In this document: positions 53,625 through 63,612 of the stretch, one piece after another
Position numbering within the stretch: the first letter of the stretch is position 1
How the letters are laid out: each line of letters starts with the position of its first letter
From: SAR86 cluster bacterium
GTDB taxonomy: Bacteria; Pseudomonadota; Gammaproteobacteria; Magnimaribacterales; D2472
Reading direction: 5' to 3'
Length of the DNA stretch: 64,000 nucleotides
Assembly (NCBI GenBank): GCA_023703655.1
Contig: CP097973.1
Coordinates: forward strand, 726,170-790,169
The notes under the pieces: model-generated
What the model saw: only the letters and a program-made list of their open reading frames with translations
What the model was told of the DNA's origin: nothing
Database searches by the model: none
Program-made: the position numbers and the translations under genes

Positions 53625-55571
53625 ATGGAAAATACTACTCAATATAAATCATTATTGTCACCATATTCAATAAATGAGCTTGTTTTCAAGAATCGTATAT
53701 TTATGGCTCCTATGGGAGATAACCTTTGTAATGAAGACGGTTCTATATCCAAGAAGCAATTAAGGTACTTTGAAGCAAGAGCAAAAGGTGGATGCTCTGC
53801 AATTATTTTGGGCTCCGTAGGTATCTCAAGGCCATGTGGCCAAGCAACTCCATTAGAACTTTCACTAGCAAATGATAAATTAATTGAAGGTTATCAAAAG
53901 TTTGTAAAGAAAATGCATGTTTATGATTGTAAAGTGATTGCACAAATCAAGCATGCAGGATCAAAAGCAGCATATGCAGCTTCGATTGGTGTTCCATTCC
54001 TTGTTCCGTCAATCAAGGAAATGTCTAAACAAGAAATAGATGATGGCAAGGAAATGGTAGGCAAATTAACTCAAGATGAGTTGGCTGCATTTGTTTCAAA
54101 TCTTAAAGGTGCAGGCAACTTCAAAGAAATGACAAACGAGGACATCGAAGAAGTGATTAGTCAATTTAAAGATGCCGCAAAAAGAGCTTATGAAGCCAAC
54201 ATTGACGGCATCGAGATTCATGCCGGTCATGGCTACATACTTTCTGCATTTCTGTCATCTGCGACAAATAAAAGACAGGACCAATATGGTGGATCAAAAG
54301 AAAATAGAGTTAGATTATTGTTACAGGTAATTGAAGCCATTAGGGAGGTGGTCCCAAAATCTTTTCCAATTATAGTGAGGCTTGATGGAGAAGAAATAAA
54401 CATACACAAAGGTATAACAATTGATGAAAGCATTTTCTTTGCAAAAACTATTGAGCATATGGTGGATGCAATTCATGTAAGCAGCTATGCAAATCCAGCT
54501 TCTGGACCAGACTTTACAAAAGCTCCTCTTGTTGACAAAAATGAAGGATTTTTGGATGTTACAAAAAAAATCAAAAGACAAATAAAAGTGCCAGTTATAG
54601 GTGTCGGCAGAATTGAGCCTGCTAGCGCAGAACAATACATTGCGAACAAAACATTTGATTTTATTGCAATGGGAAGAAAACTTTTAGCAGATCCTGAGTT
54701 ACCAAACAAGCTTGCTATGCAGATCACAGATCAGATCAAGCCTTGCCAATACTCATATGAATGTGTAAGTAGAATTTTCTTAAATGGCGAGATGGTTTGT
54801 GCCTCAGATTTAAATCTTGGAGAAAGTAATGTTAAATCTGAACATAAGAGAATAGATATTATTGGCGCTGGCCCAGCTGGCATGGAATTAGCAATTCAAT
54901 CAGCATCTAGAGGTATTCCAACTCAAATATTTGAAAAAGAAGGATTTTTAGGTGGAAAGCTTATTGGCGCCGCATTGATTTACAAACCCTATCGATCACT
55001 TTTAGAGTACTATCGTTCAAAAATGCAAGATAAATTAATTAAAATTTATTTCAACAAAGAAATCTCAAGCAATATATCAATGAATCAAGATCAGCAGCTG
55101 ATTGATGCAAGCGGCAGTATCAATAAAAGTGATCATGATGGTGTGATAAATATTCAAGACTGGTTGTATCCATTTATTAAAAAAGCAAAAGGAGAAATAG
55201 GCTTGATTGAAAATGCAATTTGTTCAGAAGATATTCTTAACGTCAGCATTTTGGGTGCAGACACGATACAGCTTCATGCAGCAAAATTTCTAGATCAATT
55301 AGGAATGAATGTAACTCTTATTAAATTATCTGCAGATGAGGAAATTGGTAAATCAATGCCAGTTGTTTTGAGATGGAAGGTAATTGATGAAATTAAAAAT
55401 AATGTTCAAATAATAGATATTGAAGAATTTAATCAAGCAGAATATGACCTGAATCTTTCTGCTGAATTCGCTTCAAAAAATACCAATGGATCATTAAAAA
55501 TTGGTGATGCATCTAGAGGACTCTCGTATATTCCTCAAGCAACAAAAGATGCAGCTAATTATTTTAAGTAG
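53625..55571 (+). CDS. Old Yellow Enzyme/FAD fusion oxidoreductase with altered 4Fe-4S motif
   Basis: A 648-residue protein of the 2,4-dienoyl-CoA reductase/trimethylamine dehydrogenase type: an FMN TIM barrel (about 1-360; HAGHGYILSAF, ATNKRQDQYGGS, GRKLLADP) and an FAD Rossmann domain (IIGAGPAGMELA, about 411-422). The Fe-S motif between them has Cys374, Ser377, Cys380 and Cys392. The normal pattern is C-x2-C-x3-C-x11-C. One Cys is Ser and the middle spacing is a residue short, so a standard cluster is doubtful. It would reduce enones or dienes. Five codons upstream of its ATG there is no strong Shine-Dalgarno. Confidence 0.9.
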   Translation: MENTTQYKSLLSPYSINELVFKNRIFMAPMGDNLCNEDGSISKKQLRYFEARAKGGCSAIILGSVGISRPCGQATPLELSLANDKLIEGYQKFVKKMHVYDCKVIAQIKHAGSKAAYAASIGVPFLVPSIKEMSKQEIDDGKEMVGKLTQDELAAFVSNLKGAGNFKEMTNEDIEEVISQFKDAAKRAYEANIDGIEIHAGHGYILSAFLSSATNKRQDQYGGSKENRVRLLLQVIEAIREVVPKSFPIIVRLDGEEINIHKGITIDESIFFAKTIEHMVDAIHVSSYANPASGPDFTKAPLVDKNEGFLDVTKKIKRQIKVPVIGVGRIEPASAEQYIANKTFDFIAMGRKLLADPELPNKLAMQITDQIKPCQYSYECVSRIFLNGEMVCASDLNLGESNVKSEHKRIDIIGAGPAGMELAIQSASRGIPTQIFEKEGFLGGKLIGAALIYKPYRSLLEYYRSKMQDKLIKIYFNKEISSNISMNQDQQLIDASGSINKSDHDGVINIQDWLYPFIKKAKGEIGLIENAICSEDILNVSILGADTIQLHAAKFLDQLGMNVTLIKLSADEEIGKSMPVVLRWKVIDEIKNNVQIIDIEEFNQAEYDLNLSAEFASKNTNGSLKIGDASRGLSYIPQATKDAANYFK

Positions 55572-55592
55572 TTAACCATTACATAGCTCACA

Positions 55593-56690
55593 ATGGAAAA
55601 ATATACAGCCGAAATTCTTATTATTGGAGCAGGAGTTGCTGGACTAGCTGCTGCAAGGGAATTATCAAAGAATTTTAAAAATATAATTTTAATTGAAAAA
55701 AATTTGAATCTTGGTCAAGAAATATCCAGCAGAAATTCTGAGGTAATTCATGCAGGCATTTACTATCCAAAAGAATCGTTGAAATCAAAGCTTTGCATAA
55801 GAGGTAAAGAGCTGCTTTATGAATACTTAAAGACAAATAAAATAAATTTTAATAAATGTGGCAAATATATTATTTCAACAAATGAAGATGAATCTGAACA
55901 CCTAAACTTAATATACAAGAATGCTCATCATTGTGGAGTAGATGATCTTAGTTACATAGATTTTAGTCAGGTAAGATATCCATTTATTAATGCCCATAAG
56001 GCTATTGTTTCACCTTCTTCAGGTATTTTTGACAGCCACGGTTTTATGCAAACACTTAAAAATGAGTTTGAAATGAATAAGGGCATAGTTCTTTTGGGAA
56101 ATGTCAGTCAGGTTTATGAAAAAAATAATAATATTGAGGTTTTAGTTACTGACAAAAACCACAACGAAAATTTTGTTGTGCATGCCAAAGTTATACTTAA
56201 CTGTGCAGGAATTGAAGCCCTTAACTTAGCAAAAAAAGTTGAGAAAGATATTCCATATACCAATAAATTTATTAAAGGAGAATATTACTTATACAAAGGC
56301 GTGGAGAAACTTGACCATCTTTTGTATCCAGTACCATCAGAATTAAGCACCGGTCTGCATGTAACTATAGATTTGGGTAATGGGATACGATTCGGTCCCT
56401 CTGCATATGAAGTAGACATAATTGACTATGGTCATAATGACAAACATAAAGATAAATTTTTAAGCTCTGTAAAGCGTTATTGGCCATCAATAAATATAAA
56501 TGATTTAGTGCCAGCCTATACTGGCATAAGACCTTCTTTAAACGAAACGAATGATTTTGTGATAAATGAAATATTTCGAAATGACAAAGTAATGATCAAT
56601 GTACTCGGATATAACTCTCCTGGATTGACTGCTTCGATGGGATTAGGAGAATTCCTGAACGAACGTCTTCAAGATATACAAATAAATTAG
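55593..56690 (+). CDS. FAD-dependent oxidoreductase (LhgO-like)
   Basis: A 365-residue flavoprotein of the L-2-hydroxyglutarate oxidase/DAO family. IIGAGVAGLAAARELS (10-25) binds FAD, and SSRNSEVIHAGIYYP (about 46-60) and CIRGKELLYEY are hallmarks of LhgO-like proteins. It would oxidise a 2-hydroxy acid, handing electrons to quinone. Lysine catabolism yields 2-hydroxyglutarate, and glutaryl-CoA dehydrogenase lies 10 kb away, but a different substrate is possible. It converges with the SGNH gene and overlaps it by 4 bases. Confidence 0.9.
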   Translation: MEKYTAEILIIGAGVAGLAAARELSKNFKNIILIEKNLNLGQEISSRNSEVIHAGIYYPKESLKSKLCIRGKELLYEYLKTNKINFNKCGKYIISTNEDESEHLNLIYKNAHHCGVDDLSYIDFSQVRYPFINAHKAIVSPSSGIFDSHGFMQTLKNEFEMNKGIVLLGNVSQVYEKNNNIEVLVTDKNHNENFVVHAKVILNCAGIEALNLAKKVEKDIPYTNKFIKGEYYLYKGVEKLDHLLYPVPSELSTGLHVTIDLGNGIRFGPSAYEVDIIDYGHNDKHKDKFLSSVKRYWPSININDLVPAYTGIRPSLNETNDFVINEIFRNDKVMINVLGYNSPGLTASMGLGEFLNERLQDIQIN

Positions 56691-57484
56691 TTCTGGTAAA
56701 AATTTTTTACGGTCAGATCAGCAATATTCTGAAGTTTTAAAGTTTCTTCAGAACTTAATCCCATTAGGGCAGTATTTCCAAGAGTTGGCTTTTGAAAAAG
56801 TGATCCAAAGATCACAGCTGCAGCCAAGTATGTCCCTGCTCTAGACGGATGCCTATTATCAGTTTGATATAGATTAATCTCTGGGTAAGTATTATTTGTC
56901 AAATGAAAAGCTTCTCCAATTGGAATAAGCAAAATGTTATTTTCATTAGTGGCTTGAATAAATTCTTTCCTTAGCGCATGAATCATTTCGGGTCTATTTT
57001 TATAGGGCCATGTCATTACTAACATTGGCTCTATCCCATTTTTTTTAATCGTATCTGAGTGTTTTTTTACATACTTATGGAAATCATTTTTGGTATCTTT
57101 GTGAACTGGACAAAGACTGCAATCCATCATTATGACTGCATCTACTTTTTGAAATGGATTTTTTACATATTTGTTATCATTATTGGTATCAATGGAAAAG
57201 CTTCCAAGTTTTTTATTGTTGATGTAAGAATCAATATCATGCCAACTAAGTGATGATCCATTTATCGTAATTGATCTTCTTTTTAGAGATTGAATGTCTG
57301 GATCATGCTTTACTAACGCCCCAAGATAATGATGCATGCTATTGTTATAGTAAAAGAAGCTGTTTCCAACAAGCATCACCGATTGAATATTCTCTGATCT
57401 AGGGCTTTTAACAGATGGATCTAAATCTGCAAAGATTGGTGCAGTAAAGCAAAGTAAGGCTAATAGTATTTTTTTAATAATCAT
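56687..57484 (-). CDS. SGNH hydrolase-like exported protein
   Basis: About 265 residues from ATG 57484. The frame can be extended to 57580, but the extra 32 residues (GAIAQLGERLHGMQ and on) are the reverse-frame translation of tRNA-Ala and are not part of the protein. A signal peptide follows the true start (MIIKKILLALLCFTAPIFA). LVGNSFFYYNNS resembles block I of the SGNH fold (GNS in place of GDS), and DNRHPSRAGTYLAA is block V with Asp/His. Ester substrate unknown. Confidence 0.82.
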   Translation of the reverse strand: MIIKKILLALLCFTAPIFADLDPSVKSPRSENIQSVMLVGNSFFYYNNSMHHYLGALVKHDPDIQSLKRRSITINGSSLSWHDIDSYINNKKLGSFSIDTNNDNKYVKNPFQKVDAVIMMDCSLCPVHKDTKNDFHKYVKKHSDTIKKNGIEPMLVMTWPYKNRPEMIHALRKEFIQATNENNILLIPIGEAFHLTNNTYPEINLYQTDNRHPSRAGTYLAAAVIFGSLFQKPTLGNTALMGLSSEETLKLQNIADLTVKNFYQN

Positions 57485-57498
57485 AAAGTATAATAATT

Positions 57499-57574
<76 letters not shown>

Positions 57575-57617
57575 AAACATTCAAGTATAATTATTCTACA
57601 TCAATACAAAAATAAGC

Positions 57618-59063
57618 ATGACAAAAAAACCCGTTGTAATTGGCTTAGGTATCACTCAACAAAAAGGCTCTTATGCTGAATTGGATGAAGCTTTATTTTT
57701 AATGGAAAAGGTTGCAATGCAGGCAATTAATGATTGTGGAAACTCCAAGATAAAAGATTTTATTGATGTGATTGATATTCCAAAAGGATTTTGGCGATAC
57801 AGAGATCCGGGAAAATGGATTGCAGAAAAAAATAATTTTTCAAATGCCAAAACAAGTGTAAATAAGATAGGTGTTTTACAACAATATCTCATCAACAATA
57901 CCTGTAACAAGATCATTAAAGGTGAAATTCGTGCAGGGCTTATTTTAGGCGGTGAATCTCGCGCAAAAATGATTGCTGCGCTTAAAGAGGGAATCGAATA
58001 CAAAGAGATGGAGTTAAGTACAAATCCAGATCAGTATGTTAAAGCCAAAGATGATCTTTATGGTGAGGGTGAGGCTGAAGCTTTAGGTTTGATGGCTGTT
58101 GGATATTACGCAGTCATGGAGAGCGCAATGAGAAAGAGTAAGAATCTAACCTTAAAAGAACATGAAGATTATTTAGGGTCAATGTATGCTGATTTTTCAG
58201 AAATAGCTTCAAAAAATCAATATGCTGCATCTGATAAAAGCATTTCAAAAGATCAGATTATGCTTGCTAATAGTGATAACAAACCTATGGCCTATCCTTA
58301 TAATAAATATCATTGCACTTCATGGAACGTTAGTCAGGCTTCGGCCATCCTAATTTGTGAAGAGGGATTAGCGGATCAATTAAATATTTCAAAACAAAAA
58401 CGAATTTATCCTATGGCATCCTCGGAAACAAATCACATGATTGCGCTGATTCAAAGGCCAAGTCTTATAAGCTCCGCTGGACTGAAGTTGGCGTCAGAAA
58501 AAATTAATGAAGTTGTAGATAAACACTCAATAAATTTGAATCTTATTGATCTTTACAGCTGTTTTCCAGTCGCGGTTCAACAATTTGAGAATGTTTTAAA
58601 CCTTAATACCAAAACATCTAGAACTATAACAGGTGCGATGCCATTTGCTGGGGGACCACTGAATAATTATATGTTGCACGCAACGGTTCAAGCTCTATTA
58701 AAGTTGAGAAGTCAGTCTGGCCACTCCCTCATTACAGGAGTATCTGGCATGATGACAAAGCAATCTTTTTGTCTGTGGTCATCTGAATATCAAATGCCTT
58801 TTTATCATGCTGATGTAACAAAAAAAGCTCAACAATTAGATAAACCAATCCCAATTTCTAATGCAAAACATGGCAATGGTATTGTGATTGGTTATACAGT
58901 GTTGTACGAGGGTACCAAACCCACTTCAGGTGTTTTTTACATTGAGGATTCTCAAGGAGAAAGAAAAGTTGTAACATCTGAAGATAAAGCAGTAATCACT
59001 AGTATGAGGGAAGAAGAATGGATAGAAAAAGAAATAAGTTTTTATGGAAATCAAGTTTCCTAG
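57618..59063 (+). CDS. Thiolase-like protein (SCP-x type)
   Basis: A 481-residue thiolase-superfamily protein. The C-terminal part has GAMPFAGGPLNNYMLHATVQ, and DLYSCFPVAV carries Cys315. The canonical N-terminal nucleophile context is not clear (NNTCNKII at about 93-100 is the nearest), so catalysis as a normal thiolase is uncertain. Similar non-canonical thiolases (SCP-x and lipid-transfer-like) occur in sterol side-chain degradation. It is followed by an M20 gene that overlaps it by 46 bases. Confidence 0.85.
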   Translation: MTKKPVVIGLGITQQKGSYAELDEALFLMEKVAMQAINDCGNSKIKDFIDVIDIPKGFWRYRDPGKWIAEKNNFSNAKTSVNKIGVLQQYLINNTCNKIIKGEIRAGLILGGESRAKMIAALKEGIEYKEMELSTNPDQYVKAKDDLYGEGEAEALGLMAVGYYAVMESAMRKSKNLTLKEHEDYLGSMYADFSEIASKNQYAASDKSISKDQIMLANSDNKPMAYPYNKYHCTSWNVSQASAILICEEGLADQLNISKQKRIYPMASSETNHMIALIQRPSLISSAGLKLASEKINEVVDKHSINLNLIDLYSCFPVAVQQFENVLNLNTKTSRTITGAMPFAGGPLNNYMLHATVQALLKLRSQSGHSLITGVSGMMTKQSFCLWSSEYQMPFYHADVTKKAQQLDKPIPISNAKHGNGIVIGYTVLYEGTKPTSGVFYIEDSQGERKVVTSEDKAVITSMREEEWIEKEISFYGNQVS

Positions 59064-60451
59064 CATTTATCTTTTCAGCAAATTTATTTCTTGTTGCTGA
59101 AATAGATCAATCGATTTTTAAACATAAGAACACTTTCGAAGAAATTGCCCTAGAAATTTGGGATTTGGCAGAAGTTGGTTATCAGGAATATGAGAGTTCC
59201 AGAATTTTGAAAGAAGAGTTAGCTAAAAATGGCTTTAAAATCACTGAAAATGTTGCAGATATTCCAACCGCTTTTATCGCTGAGTATGGATCAAAAGGTC
59301 CAGTTATCGGTATATTGGGTGAATTTGATGCTTTGCCTGGGATTGTACAAACTGATTCACCTTTCAGAGAACTAAGAGATGATAGGGATGCGGGTCATGC
59401 ATGTGGTCATCACTTGTTTGGTGCTGCATCAGCATGGGCGGCAGTAGCTGTAAAAGAATGGCTTAATACAAATAAAATTGAAGGCAGGATTAGATTCTAT
59501 GGTACTCCTGCTGAAGAAGGTGGCTCTGGTAAAGTCTATATGGTGCGAGGTGGATTATTTGATGATGTCGATATCGTGTTGCATTGGCATCCGAGTAGTG
59601 TAAATCAGGCTAATCCTAGATCATCTAATGCTAACAAATCTGCAAAATTTCGCTTTAAAGGTATTTCAGCTCATGCAGCTGGTTCGCCCGATAAAGGTAG
59701 ATCTGCATTGGATGGTGTTGAAGCTATGAATCATATGGTTAACATGATGCGAGAGCATATTCCGCAAGAATCTAGAATGCATTATGTTATAACTCAAGGA
59801 GGGTTTGCTCCAAATGTTGTTCCCGATAGCGCAGAGGTTTACTACTACATTAGACACCCAAAAATGAATGTCGTTGAAGAATTGTTCCAGCGTGTGGTAA
59901 AAATCTCAGAGGGAGCCGCATTGGGAACTGGAACAACTGTTACACATGAAGTAATGCATGGAAATTTTTCACTGCTACCAAACAATACTCTTCAAGAATT
60001 AATGCATAAAAATCTTACTAAAAGAGGTGGCATCCAATACGATAAAAAAGAGTTGGCATTTGCTGAAGAAATTTACGCCACACTTATCCAACCTGGTGGC
60101 AAACTTGGAGATCAAGAGAAAATTCGTGAATACAAGTATTCGCATGGTTATGGATCAACAGATGTTGGAGACGTATCATGGAATGTTCCTACTGGCGAAG
60201 TGAGAACAGCAACTTGGGTGCCTGGAACAGCAGCACACTCGTGGCAGGCAATTGCTGCTGGTGGAACAACTATTGGTCTAAAAGGCACAAAACTTGCTGC
60301 TGAAGTATTGGCAGATACTGCAATTGCCTTATTTAAAGATCAAAAAATTATTCAACGAGCAAAAAAAGAATTATTAGAAAAACAGGGTCCTGAGTTTGAT
60401 TATTATCCACTTTTAGGAGAAAGGCCACCGCCTTTAGACTACAGAAAATAG
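59018..60451 (+). CDS. M20 family amidohydrolase (AbgB-like), exported
   Basis: A 477-residue M20 metallohydrolase. A signal-like hydrophobic start (about 9-28) suggests periplasmic location. Zinc motifs are HACGHH (about 126-131), TPAEEGGSGK and the dimerisation-domain GISAHAAGSPDKGRSALD. It resembles AbgB (aminobenzoyl-glutamate hydrolase) and other amide-cleaving enzymes. Substrate unknown. The start at 59018 gives a 46-base overlap with the thiolase-like gene; an AGGGAAGAAG before it serves as Shine-Dalgarno. Confidence 0.9.
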   Translation: MDRKRNKFLWKSSFLAFIFSANLFLVAEIDQSIFKHKNTFEEIALEIWDLAEVGYQEYESSRILKEELAKNGFKITENVADIPTAFIAEYGSKGPVIGILGEFDALPGIVQTDSPFRELRDDRDAGHACGHHLFGAASAWAAVAVKEWLNTNKIEGRIRFYGTPAEEGGSGKVYMVRGGLFDDVDIVLHWHPSSVNQANPRSSNANKSAKFRFKGISAHAAGSPDKGRSALDGVEAMNHMVNMMREHIPQESRMHYVITQGGFAPNVVPDSAEVYYYIRHPKMNVVEELFQRVVKISEGAALGTGTTVTHEVMHGNFSLLPNNTLQELMHKNLTKRGGIQYDKKELAFAEEIYATLIQPGGKLGDQEKIREYKYSHGYGSTDVGDVSWNVPTGEVRTATWVPGTAAHSWQAIAAGGTTIGLKGTKLAAEVLADTAIALFKDQKIIQRAKKELLEKQGPEFDYYPLLGERPPPLDYRK

Positions 60452-60460
60452 TGGTTTTAT

Positions 60461-60517
60461 TTGATTTTTTATACTCAAGAAATATACTGTACATATAGTC
60501 TTTTACATAGGGGGAAA
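60461..60517 (+). promoter_or_regulatory. Promoter and Shine-Dalgarno of third TonB receptor gene
   Basis: TTGATT (60461-60466), 16-base spacer, TATACT (60483-60488), predicted start about 60495, then AGGGGGAAA (60509-60517) just before the ATG at 60520. A half LexA-like TACTGTACATATA overlaps the -10 but lacks the second arm. Confidence 0.55.
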
Positions 60518-60519
60518 CT

Positions 60520-63500
60520 ATGAGGTATTTATATTCATTACTAGCAATATTTTTTGCTTTCAACACATTACTTTTTGCGCAATCTGATCCAGAGGTTGAA
60601 GAGGTAGTTGTTGTTGGATCACAAATCAAAGGTGCATCAATAACTGATGTTTTGCCAGTAACAGTCATTAGCACTGATGACATTGAAGCTCTTGGGGTAT
60701 CAGATGGTGACGAACTGATTGATAACCTTGTAGAACAAGGTCTTAACTTCTTTAATGAACAGGAACAGGCTTCTGGTGGTGTTAACGCAGCTAGAGGTGA
60801 TACAGGTGCATACAATATTAGAAGTATGGGTGTTGGTAACACGCTTACCCTTCTCAATGGAAGAAGAATGGTAAATAATGCTGGATACCAAACTGAAACC
60901 ATCGGTGGTGACTTTGTACCAACAGTTACTGTCAACACAAATATTATCCCTACAAATGGACTAGATAGACTTGAGATTTTGAGAGACGGTGCATCAGCAA
61001 TCTATGGTGCTGATGCAATTGCAGGTGTTGTAAATAATGTTCTAGAAACTGACTATGTGGGACAAAGCCTATCAATAAGAACCACGGGTTATGATCATTT
61101 TGATGCTACAAATACTGATATAAGCTTTAAATTTGGTGTAGACCTTAATGGTGGAGCAACCAATGTATCTGTCTTTGCAAAACATAGAGATAGAGATGCT
61201 ATTTCAGCTAGCGAAGATGAGAGATGGTACAGTCAAAACTATGAAAGATATCTCCCTGCTGACTCAAGTTTTTTTGGAGCTGGTCTTAACAATACAAGCA
61301 CTTATGGATGGTTTCAGCTTGATTTAAGCGGTAAAGGCGTTGGTGAAGCATGGCATGCTTCCAACGATGGAGAGACTGAGATGGCTAGCGCAACTGATCC
61401 GAGAGGCGGAAGTGCATTATGTGCCCTTCCAGGTGCAGTCCTAACTGGGTTCGGGACATGTATGTTTGACACTAATCTTGGCAACAATAGATCAAGTCAA
61501 CGTGGTCTAGGTGATTACAAGGGTGAAATGCAAAGAAATCAAATTTTCGTTTTTGTTAATCACGAGTTTGATAATGGGATGGAACTTTTTTCAGAAATTG
61601 GACTATATAAATCAGATTCAAGCAGATACATTAGCCAAGGTAGTTTTAAATCAGGTATTTTTAGTATTAGTCCAGACTACTATTGGTTTAGTCAACTACC
61701 AGCATCAATGAACTTTCCTACAAACAAATCCGTTGCAATCGATGGATGGAGACCTTTCAACAAAGGAAGATTTGTTAATGTAGAAAAAGAAAATAATCGC
61801 TTGCTTGTAGGATTGAGAGGTGAAACTGAAGGAGGATGGGACTGGGAAATGGCAGTTACTGACTCTACATCCGAATCATCAGATGTTTCGAGTGATAGAA
61901 TTTCATATCCAGCTCTTTATCAACAATTCAGAGGAGCTATAAGCACTACTCCAGATGCATTTAATATATTTGATCCTAATTGGTCCACTAATAATGGAGA
62001 TAATATTCTTGTCGATGTTAGAAGAGATGATGAATCAACGCTAAGGATGTTTGACGTTAAGTTTAGTCATCCTGAAATTGCTCAATTGCCTGCTGGTCCT
62101 GTATCAGTACTAATTGGGTTTGAAGCAAGAGAGGAAACTTATGACGATGATCGTGATCCATTGCTTGATGGCACAATTACCAATCAGGTTTGTTGTGGCG
62201 TCACTTCAACTACAAGGAGTCACCCTTTCACCTCAGCTGTAATGGGTTCAAGCCCTACTGTTGATGTATATGGTGAAAAAGATGTTGAATCTGCTTTTGT
62301 AGAATTTATCCTTCCTATCACTGAAAAGTTAACTGCTCAGCTTGCTGCTAGACATGAAGAGTTTTCTGATTCAGATTCTGCAACGGTTGGAAGATTAGCT
62401 TTAGGATACGATTATTCTGATTCTGTTAGAATTCGTGGATCTTATTCTACTGCTTTTAGACCACCTAACCTTATTCAAGTGAACCAGCCATATGTTACAA
62501 GAAGTGGTACTAGAGAAGATGCGTTACATAAATATGTTATTTATAAAAACAACAATGACACGCAAGTCAACTCTGGAAGTGGATTTTTGAAGGACTATAC
62601 AATATTCACTTTAAACTATAGATTAGGGAATCCAAACTTGCGTCCAGAAGAGTCAACCAATGCTACTCTTGGTGTGGTTTTAACTCCAACAGATAACCTT
62701 ACAATTACAGTTGATAGATGGTCAATTGAAAAGGAGAATACCATTGGGCTATTTGGTAGGATTAATCAAAGTATTTATGACTTACTACTAAGAGTTAATC
62801 ATGGTATCGGTGGTGCAACAACTATTTCGGAAATGTTGAACTATTGTGCTGGAGTAAATGTACTTCAACCAGAAACTGGCAAGTATGCAATTGCCGGATC
62901 TGTAACTCACAGGGACCAATATACATCTTCTTCAACGACATTTAATCAAATGTTCTTGAACGCAGGTGTTTGTCCAGCTGGACAACAAGATGTTATTTAT
63001 GAGCCATATTCAAACTTGGCAACAAGGACTGTAGAAGGAACAGATCTTGGTATTTATTATGATATCGAGACAGGTATAGGTGATTTTAATATCAGTCTTC
63101 AAAGTTCTGAAACAACTAAGTTTTATCAAGAGCCATCAAATAACTTTGCTACAATTCAAGCAGCTATAGATTCAGGTGTATTGCCTGCTTATACAGCACT
63201 AGATGGGTATGGTGACCTAAGAAAGAATGAAAATGTTGGTACTGATAGAAAGCATTCATTGAAAGTTAACTATCGAAGAGGTGACTGGGGTGCTTCAATG
63301 ACAACATTAAGATTAGGTTCTCTCTTTGATAATGGTGTTAAGAATAATGCTGGGGTTCCATGGAACATTGGCACTATGACAACAACAAATATGAGTATTT
63401 ACAAAAAATTCCAGCTTGGTGGAAATGATGCAAGATTAAGACTGATGGTCAGAAATGTTGCTGATGTCAGAGCTCCACTTGCAGATGGGTGGTTTGGATT

Positions 63501-63564
63501 TTACTCAGACATTCATAGAGATGAAGGAAGACATTATTATCTAGATCTAAAAGTAGACTTCTAG
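60520..63564 (+). CDS. TonB-dependent receptor
   Basis: A 1014-residue outer-membrane receptor. Signal peptide (cut near LLFAQSDPE), TonB-box-like EEVVVVGSQIKG, plug motifs DELIDNLVEQGLNFF, YNIRSMGVGNTLTLLNGRR and LEILRDGASAIYGADAIAGV, and a barrel ending YYLDLKVDF. The plug is of the same ILRDGASAIYG type as the first receptor. Ligand unknown. It is followed by a rho-independent terminator. Confidence 0.96.
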   Translation: MRYLYSLLAIFFAFNTLLFAQSDPEVEEVVVVGSQIKGASITDVLPVTVISTDDIEALGVSDGDELIDNLVEQGLNFFNEQEQASGGVNAARGDTGAYNIRSMGVGNTLTLLNGRRMVNNAGYQTETIGGDFVPTVTVNTNIIPTNGLDRLEILRDGASAIYGADAIAGVVNNVLETDYVGQSLSIRTTGYDHFDATNTDISFKFGVDLNGGATNVSVFAKHRDRDAISASEDERWYSQNYERYLPADSSFFGAGLNNTSTYGWFQLDLSGKGVGEAWHASNDGETEMASATDPRGGSALCALPGAVLTGFGTCMFDTNLGNNRSSQRGLGDYKGEMQRNQIFVFVNHEFDNGMELFSEIGLYKSDSSRYISQGSFKSGIFSISPDYYWFSQLPASMNFPTNKSVAIDGWRPFNKGRFVNVEKENNRLLVGLRGETEGGWDWEMAVTDSTSESSDVSSDRISYPALYQQFRGAISTTPDAFNIFDPNWSTNNGDNILVDVRRDDESTLRMFDVKFSHPEIAQLPAGPVSVLIGFEAREETYDDDRDPLLDGTITNQVCCGVTSTTRSHPFTSAVMGSSPTVDVYGEKDVESAFVEFILPITEKLTAQLAARHEEFSDSDSATVGRLALGYDYSDSVRIRGSYSTAFRPPNLIQVNQPYVTRSGTREDALHKYVIYKNNNDTQVNSGSGFLKDYTIFTLNYRLGNPNLRPEESTNATLGVVLTPTDNLTITVDRWSIEKENTIGLFGRINQSIYDLLLRVNHGIGGATTISEMLNYCAGVNVLQPETGKYAIAGSVTHRDQYTSSSTTFNQMFLNAGVCPAGQQDVIYEPYSNLATRTVEGTDLGIYYDIETGIGDFNISLQSSETTKFYQEPSNNFATIQAAIDSGVLPAYTALDGYGDLRKNENVGTDRKHSLKVNYRRGDWGASMTTLRLGSLFDNGVKNNAGVPWNIGTMTTTNMSIYKKFQLGGNDARLRLMVRNVADVRAPLADGWFGFYSDIHRDEGRHYYLDLKVDF

Positions 63565-63577
63565 ATTAACACTCAAT

Positions 63578-63606
63578 AAAAGGGAGCATTATGCTCCCTT
63601 TTTTTT
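63578..63606 (+). terminator. Rho-independent terminator after third TonB receptor
   Basis: Stem AAAGGGAGCA/TGCTCCCTTT with loop TTA, followed by a run of T (63599-63606). It lies between the receptor stop and the ATG of the next gene. Confidence 0.9.
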
Positions 63607-63612
63607 ATAAAA

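Noticed and set aside
60484..60500. Second LexA box upstream of the third TonB receptor
   Set aside because: Only the left half (TACTGTACATATA) is present; the right arm is missing and the match coincides with a TATACT -10 box.
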